A stretch of DNA of 64,000 nt from positions 240,551 through 304,550 of the forward strand of contig NZ_CANKXK010000004.1 in NCBI RefSeq assembly GCF_947487605.1, read 5' to 3'. Below are positions 63,721-64,000 of this stretch, one piece after another. Made by a program: the position numbers and the translations under genes. The stretch's first letter is position 1. Every line of letters begins with the position of its first letter. The notes under the pieces were generated by a model, which worked only from the letters and a program-made list of their open reading frames with translations, made no database searches and was not told the DNA's origin. The DNA comes from an uncultured Algibacter sp. (GTDB lineage: Bacteria; Bacteroidota; Bacteroidia; Flavobacteriales; Flavobacteriaceae).

Positions 63721-63750
63721 TTGTAGAATTAAAAAAGGATAGTATGTTTG
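63721..63750 (+). promoter_or_regulatory. rRNA-operon-type promoter P1
   Basis: TTG (63721-63723), 19 nt, TATGTTTG (63743-63750), followed by CACCCGCT. The box fits TANNTTTG fully. An A-rich stretch precedes it, like an upstream element. It is duplicated 151-152 bp downstream as P2. Confidence 0.75.
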
Positions 63751-63871
63751 CACCCGCTAAAACGGGGTATAGAAGCTCAGCAGTATAAGCAAAAAGTTCA
63801 TTTATATTAGATAGTTTTTAAGTTTAAAGAATGGTGTAGAAATTTTTCTTAAAAAAAAGATTTAAAAAGTA

Positions 63872-63902
63872 TTGTGTGGTATAAAAAAGGGTTTTATATT
63901 TG
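63872..63902 (+). promoter_or_regulatory. rRNA-operon-type promoter P2
   Basis: TTG (63872-63874), 20 nt, TATATTTG (63895-63902), followed by the same CACCCGCT. P1 and P2 are imperfect direct repeats, including A-rich upstream tracts and an AAAAAGTTCA downstream (63791-63800 and 63940-63949). Confidence 0.75.
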
Positions 63903-64000
63903 CACCCGCTTAAGGAGGAAAGGCTTTAAGTTAAGACAAAAAAAGTTCATAAACATATTGAATTGACAGCGTAAAAATTAGATTGGAAACGATTTAATTT
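63903..64000 (+). other. Probable rRNA leader; 16S gene expected just beyond the window
   Basis: The region after P2 contains AAAAAGTTCATAAACATATTG and ATTGACAGCG, a type of sequence I know from leaders of flavobacterial 16S rRNA genes. The 16S start itself (AGAGTTTGAT) is not in the window. The identification is by recall and needs the next few hundred bases. Confidence 0.6.

Noticed and set aside
1..64000. tRNA genes and CRISPR arrays
   Set aside because: No GGTTCGAATCC-like T-arm with a cloverleaf and no regularly spaced repeat series was seen by eye; a covariance scan was not possible.

Overview
The window looks like chromosomal DNA of a marine-type member of the Flavobacteriaceae (Bacteroidota). 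The DNA is visibly AT-rich. Several upstream regions carry the Bacteroidota promoter signature (TTG, about 19-20 nt, TANNTTTG), and Shine-Dalgarno sequences are mostly absent. Marker families fit the assignment: a type IX secretion C-terminal domain, a GSCFA protein, a Porin_10-like barrel, DUF6252 and DUF4230 proteins, a GDYXXLXY protein and lipoproteins with Asp-rich +2 regions. No phage, transposase, CRISPR array or tRNA gene was seen; most of the window is core genome.

Layout. 0-5 kb: MerR regulator, M23 peptidase, alaS, GSCFA. 5-13.5 kb: a lipoprotein and a beta-propeller protein, then a signalling block of two histidine kinases with near-duplicate transmitters but unrelated sensor halves, plus one NarL/LuxR-type regulator. 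Two related terminator-ended leader/sRNA candidates flank this block. 13.4-25.5 kb: rhodanese, enoyl-CoA hydratase, aromatic amino acid hydroxylase, bestrophin, an ACC-deaminase-like/glucosaminidase/hemL operon, and envelope or TPR proteins. 25.6-30.4 kb: YiaA, DUF2157, GDYXXLXY, two tandem alpha/beta hydrolases and a secreted repeat protein. 30.5-41.6 kb: lysS, a Pmp3-like peptide, lipB, ppk2, then a minus-strand phospholipid and housekeeping block (rsfS, ftsH | LUD, cdsA, psd, ACBP), birA, pyrE and NUDIX. 41.6-49.4 kb: M14 peptidase, SulP transporter, coaD, ddl, PASTA, rluD.

49.4-51.9 kb is the most accessory-looking stretch: a ParDE-type toxin-antitoxin pair and an RsgA-like GTPase, separated and bounded by structured, inverted-repeat-bearing spacers that resemble cassette boundaries, with no integrase in view. 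51.9-63.3 kb: yaaA, a TPR membrane protein, a short ribosomal protein THX gene, a uracil-DNA-glycosylase-like protein, a Cys-rich lipoprotein, a nucleoid-associated protein, a T9SS cargo protein, a large lipoprotein, rnhB and a porin. The last 300 nt contain two tandem promoters with the look of an rRNA operon promoter pair; the 16S gene itself should begin just past the right edge.

Many spacers between convergent genes hold palindromic dispersed repeats that probably act as bidirectional terminators. The best candidates for something undescribed are the fixed-position GCTATTAAT element just after three promoter boxes (5.1, 7.7 and 12.7 kb), the paired sRNA/attenuator candidates around the two-component block, and the cassette-like TA/RsgA array. 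All statements rest on reading the sequence and recalling families; nothing was searched or computed.
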